Shown: positions 60,703 to 64,000 of the stretch, piece after piece
Numbering within the stretch: position 1 is the stretch's first letter
How the letters are laid out: each line of letters starts with the position of its first letter
NCBI GenBank assembly: GCA_022414725.1
Contig: JAJSRW010000062.1
Coordinates: forward strand, 1 to 64,000
Length of the DNA: 64,000 bases
Origin: Microglena sp. YARC
Taxonomy: Eukaryota > Chlorophyta > Chlorophyceae > Chlamydomonadales > Chlamydomonadaceae
Direction: 5' to 3'
Position numbers and translations under genes: made by a program
The notes under the pieces: generated by a model
Database searches by the model: none
What the model was told of the DNA's origin: nothing
The model's input: the letters and a program-made list of their open reading frames with translations, nothing else

Positions 60703-60885
60703 TAGGGGTAGGTTGCACAACATGTTCCAAAGAATGTTGAGAAGGATCTTGTGGGGTAGAATCGGAGGCTGATGGAGAATCTTGAGATACATTAGTGGTA
60801 TCCAATGAAGAACTAGGCGTGCCGTTAGGTACTGATGAAGGTGGGGCTCTGGGTTCTCCATCATGCTCATTTGGATGCAACATTC
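60703..60885 (-). CDS. Helitron exon 4: Ser/Pro-rich linker
   Basis: Acceptor CCCTTGTAG and donor GTAAGTTATGC. It opens with two bases finishing a glycine codon and ends with one base of a serine codon that exon 5 completes. It encodes MLHPNEHDGEPRAPPSS and a Ser/Asp/Pro-rich tail, probably a flexible linker. Confidence 0.72.
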
Positions 60886-61240
60886 CTACAAGGGATAATC
60901 ACATGTTGTCATCTTTTGTGGTGTGGTGTAATTTAGTATAGTAAATTGAATTGTCTCAACATGTAATATAGTACAATGAAATGTTGTGAACAATATTGTA
61001 GTGTACTACGGTAAGAGTATGTATTTTAGGTGATTAGAATAACTTGCGATGAGGGGTAGTACAAGTTGTGGTAGGGTAGAGAGGAAGTTAATAGAGAAAG
61101 AGTGTTAGATAATGTCATGATAAGTTGCAGAGTGAGATTGAATGAGTTAACCGTATTGTTGACATTGATATGTGTAAGGAAATGAACATGCAATACGTAT
61201 GAGTATTTAACCTAATTAGAAGTAAATATATTGCACTTAC

Positions 61241-61430
61241 CATCAACATCTAGGAATTCCCTGGTGTTTGCATAACCTTGTCAATCCCCAGTAAATGCAG
61301 TACATAATCCCCTAGCTTCTTCTTCAGTCTGGGCGCATGTTGTAGTATTAACCAATGATGCGGGAGTCCCATCCAAGGAGGAATACTCATCTCGATTGTC
61401 AACCGCACTGTCAAATTCATCTGGATACAC
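61241..61430 (-). CDS. Helitron exon 3: acidic linker with in-frame TGA
   Basis: Acceptor TTTGCAG and donor GTAAGTGC. Phase agrees with both neighbours. It encodes VYPDEFDSAVDNRDEYSS and on to TAFTGD, then TGA at 61281-61283, then QGYANTREFLDVDG in the same frame up to the donor. The stop is therefore a point nonsense change or a base error rather than the gene end. The intron 60886-61240 shows nothing else. Confidence 0.72.
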
Positions 61431-61908
61431 CTGCAAAGCAATGTGTACATTATTCATGTAAATATTGATACAACATAACATTTTGAAATGTAAAAGGTTG
61501 ACATTTTGTAATATAATAGGTTGACACAAATAAGCATAGACGACAAACAGGCATGTACAGCAACCAAGCATGCATGGCAAACAAGCAAGGATGACCAACG
61601 AGCATGAATGTTACATTATATGTATAGCACATTATGTTTTAAAGCACATATTTTATTAAATGATATGCCATTAGTGATTCAATAGTATGGCAATTTATTT
61701 ACATGTACATGTGCATGATGTCCTCAACATATAGCATACAATATGTGTATACTAAGTCAATAGTTATACACTTTACATCCTGTCACTCATATGATTATTT
61801 TGTATAGCTCATATTTCATAGCACATATTTACAGCCCACTATTTTATATAGCACATATTTATGTCACATTATATTTATAGCATTACCTTCAAACATGATA
61901 TGCCTTAC

Positions 61909-62743
61909 CTTCATTAAATGATCAGCCCACTGAAAGACGACTTTCCCTCGGACATGAAGAGCGGGTGCATTCTTGCACATGTTGTTCATTTCTTCAGGTG
62001 ATGCCTTGGTCAAGAAGACGACTTTAATATGTTCTGGTAAAGAATCTAATGCTGGTAACAACACTCTCCTTGTCTCTTTTACTGGGACGTTTGGAAACGC
62101 TATCACATGACCACGATGCCCTATTTGGTATGTATCTAATGGTCTAAACACTGCTGGAGGTTTCAGTATCATAACAATTCTAGATGACCTGTATTGGGAC
62201 AAAAGCTTCTCCTCAATCATAGTTAATTGGGGGAATGTTTCATTTGTTTCCTCGCAGATTGGTAATCCCCCTGTATCAAACCTAACTAATGAATTCTTGG
62301 GTACTTTCTCTGCACACAATTTTGTGTAGCAAGTGTGACACACTCTTGCTTTATCACCATTGCATGCTGCAGGTTGCATACAATATGAGTGCTCGTTAAA
62401 CTTAAAGGTTGTCTTAGCATGACGGGGTAATTCATCAGTTGGCTCTACATCAGCACGCAACAAGTCCAAATTAGGTATGCCATTAACAGCAATAAACCCA
62501 TCTGCATCGCTTGATGCACATAGCGTTGCTTTCAAGACGTACATACTACACACAGAGCACACGACTTTGGAGCTCTTACTACTTAAACTATCTCTGAACT
62601 TTTGTGCATCATCACACATTTCATTGAAGCTTCGAAGCCTAGGCAATGCTGAAACGTCCTTATTAACATTGTTAAAGTCTAACAATTTTTCCAATTGGTT
62701 TCCTATAATAAATTGGATGTTCTCTTCATTAGTGTTATTTTTC
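61909..62743 (-). CDS. Helitron exon 2: DUF6570-like N-terminal domain
   Basis: Bounded by acceptor GCACGCGCAG and donor GTAAGGC. About 278 codons are open throughout. Cysteine pairs CSVC and CHTC with a downstream C fit a zinc-binding region. LTMIEEKLLSQYRSS and GHRGHVIAFPNVPV match the conserved core of the DUF6570 region found at the N-terminus of many Helitron proteins. The likely role is DNA or protein binding, from family context only. The intron 61431-61908 appears empty. Confidence 0.85.
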
Positions 62744-63374
62744 CTGCGCGTGCAAAGAAATTAGACCGAGTTAATGGAAATTTAGCATCTATAAGAATTC
62801 TTCAATTTGCATGATATTAGCAATTCTACATGACAAAGATGCCCTACATATGATAGCTATATGGTAGATTTTAGACAAATACAATTGTATTGAATCACTC
62901 AGCATTAGCATATATAAACATTAAGTATAACCAAGAACTAAATGATAATAAAGTAGGTACATATGCTATATATTATAATACCCACATAAGAGACCCACAA
63001 GGAATAAACATTACATTTCACACGTCATACCAATTCGGGACAACATGCATTGATAAATGAAATGCCACTTGCATACACCGCAAATAGTAGCCACTTGGCA
63101 TATCATCACTAACAACCCATACCAAGAAGTAACACTGATCCTTATAAATCATACGCATACAATTACATCATACCCATCATAATTAGCCTAACACCATTCA
63201 TACATACCCATACCCGTCATACCTACCCATACACATCCTTACCCCACATACCCTTACGCCACATTCTAAACTTTCATTTCACCATCTAAACCTTCATAAC
63301 ATCTTATAAATCTGCAGAACACCTTATACACATGATTGATAATAAAGAGCACATACGCCACCTCTCTTACTTAC

Positions 63375-63443
63375 TCTAGCCTTGATTTCTTCATTTTCAA
63401 CTTGTTAGCTACATTGTCCTCGGCCACAGTTGGTTCGTCACGC
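63375..63443 (-). CDS. Helitron exon 1 (first recognised)
   Basis: Acceptor TTTGTAG before 63443 and donor GTAAGTAAG after 63375. It encodes RDEPTVAEDN and a Lys-rich stretch, with two bases of a glutamate codon that is completed by the next exon. The intron to exon 2 (62744-63374) shows nothing else. Confidence 0.6.
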
Positions 63444-64000
63444 CTACAAACATTGTACACAAATTAACCAAACGGTTAATCAAGCATGAAACCATAAGGG
63501 ATGCACGAAGTTTGTGTATAAACTAAGGAGACATAAATGGATGCAATACATTTAGGATATTGTGCATCAGAGCTTGATACGATATATTGTTTAAATACAA
63601 GGCACACAAGAAAGTAATCAGGTATGGATGAATGTGATAAGAAGAACAATAAAAGATGGATGGGTTTATAATGTAGAACCAGTACTTGTGGTTAAGAGAA
63701 TGCAACTTGTTAAGGACATCATTCATTTTAAACGAACCGACAAAAGGCATACACATAAATCATAACTATAACCATCATGCTCGTCCATATAAATCATACC
63801 AACAAGTAATAACCATCCATATAAATTAGACATATCTAGATAGTTGTATGATTCATATGTGACACATTAGGCGCTCAAATGTTTAAGTTCAATCTCTCAA
63901 TGTAGCACCATAGCTAACGGTCTCTTACAAAGATCCACTCTCCCTAATTGACCGTAAGTAGCAGTCTCTTATAAGAGAGAGATGGTTGGGGAAGTGGATA

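Larger units (their letters stand above)
45708..63443 (-). pseudogene. Helitron RepHel gene, about 12 exons, carrying frame breaks; 5' end outside recognised region
   Basis: One rolling-circle transposase gene runs right to left. Domain order from the 5' end: DUF6570-like cysteine-rich region (61909-62743), acidic linkers (61241-61430 and 60703-60885), Helitron-like N domain (about 58860-59633), Rep nuclease with HUH (HAH codons 58707-58715) and two-tyrosine motif (57400-57414), then PIF1 helicase (45708-53602). Family knowledge: Rep nicks and joins single strands and the helicase unwinds the donor. GT-AG boundaries and codon phase agree at most junctions, so the intron-exon structure is real. 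Breaks seen: an in-frame TGA at 61281-61283, an in-frame TAG at 57532-57534, and frame changes near 58908, 58795, 57700, 46550 and 46010. The one near 46550 is in an A-run, so assembly indels are possible. The first exon seen opens with a partial codon, so upstream exons must exist. Confidence 0.88.

Noticed and set aside
61281..61283. Programmed readthrough or selenocysteine at the in-frame TGA
   Set aside because: Other frame breaks occur in the same gene, so a point mutation or base error is simpler.

Overview
The window looks like a repeat-dominated stretch of nuclear DNA from a eukaryote with GT-AG introns. Its retroelements (Copia, two non-LTR retrotransposons), tyrosine-recombinase remnant and intron-rich Helitron would fit a green alga or streptophyte alga. 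That placement is a guess from element content, not proof. I find no ordinary host gene, no rRNA and no functional tRNA. All recognisable proteins belong to mobile elements.

Layout. (1) Positions 1-5695 are a (CCACA)n satellite broken up by a recurring punctuation sequence. (2) Positions 5696-42760 are a large composite repeat. A short GC-rich hairpin motif (here H; core GCGCCTGGAGGCGC) occurs 13 times and marks the edges of two kinds of unit. Type A (about 1 kb) is H, AT-rich tract, block M1. Type B (about 4-5.5 kb) is H, AT-rich tract, block M2, a 52-bp minisatellite array, a TATGG/CATGCATG array, block M3, block M4. The right arm reads A-B-B-B-A-B-B between 17638 and 42657. The left arm (5696-12771) is the same A-B-B order inverted. 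The two arms face each other across 12772-17382, which holds a truncated Copia pol gene and two foldback sequences. Every H copy left of the Copia gene points one way and every copy right of it points the other way. (3) Positions 42760-45700 are unique sequence with a frameshifted tyrosine-recombinase (Crypton/DIRS-like) pseudogene. (4) From 45708 to at least 63443, on the minus strand, lies a long Helitron Rep-helicase gene. I can trace about twelve exons by matching splice sites and reading phase: a DUF6570-like N-terminus, Helitron-like N domain, HUH and two-tyrosine Rep motifs, and a PIF1 helicase whose Walker A is interrupted by an intron. It carries stops and frameshifts, so it is decayed or the assembly has indels.

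Inside the Helitron introns are younger insertions. A non-LTR element (LINE-B, 47364-51836) has a 14-bp target-site duplication and contains a second, nested LINE fragment (LINE-A, about 47790-49085). A tRNA-headed SINE (52684-52878) has a 17-bp target-site duplication, and its last ~50 bp copy the LINE-B 3' end. A 218-bp MITE lies at 55255-55472. A 287-bp 5'-truncated LINE-A copy sits in only one of the type B units (29596-29882).

The parts fit an intergenic or heterochromatic region built by repeated segmental duplication and nested transposition. The most notable points are the H-delimited unit system with its inversion around the Copia gene, the LINE-B/SINE shared-tail pair, and the possibility that block M2 plus the AT tract plus H is itself a tRNA-headed retroposon-like module.
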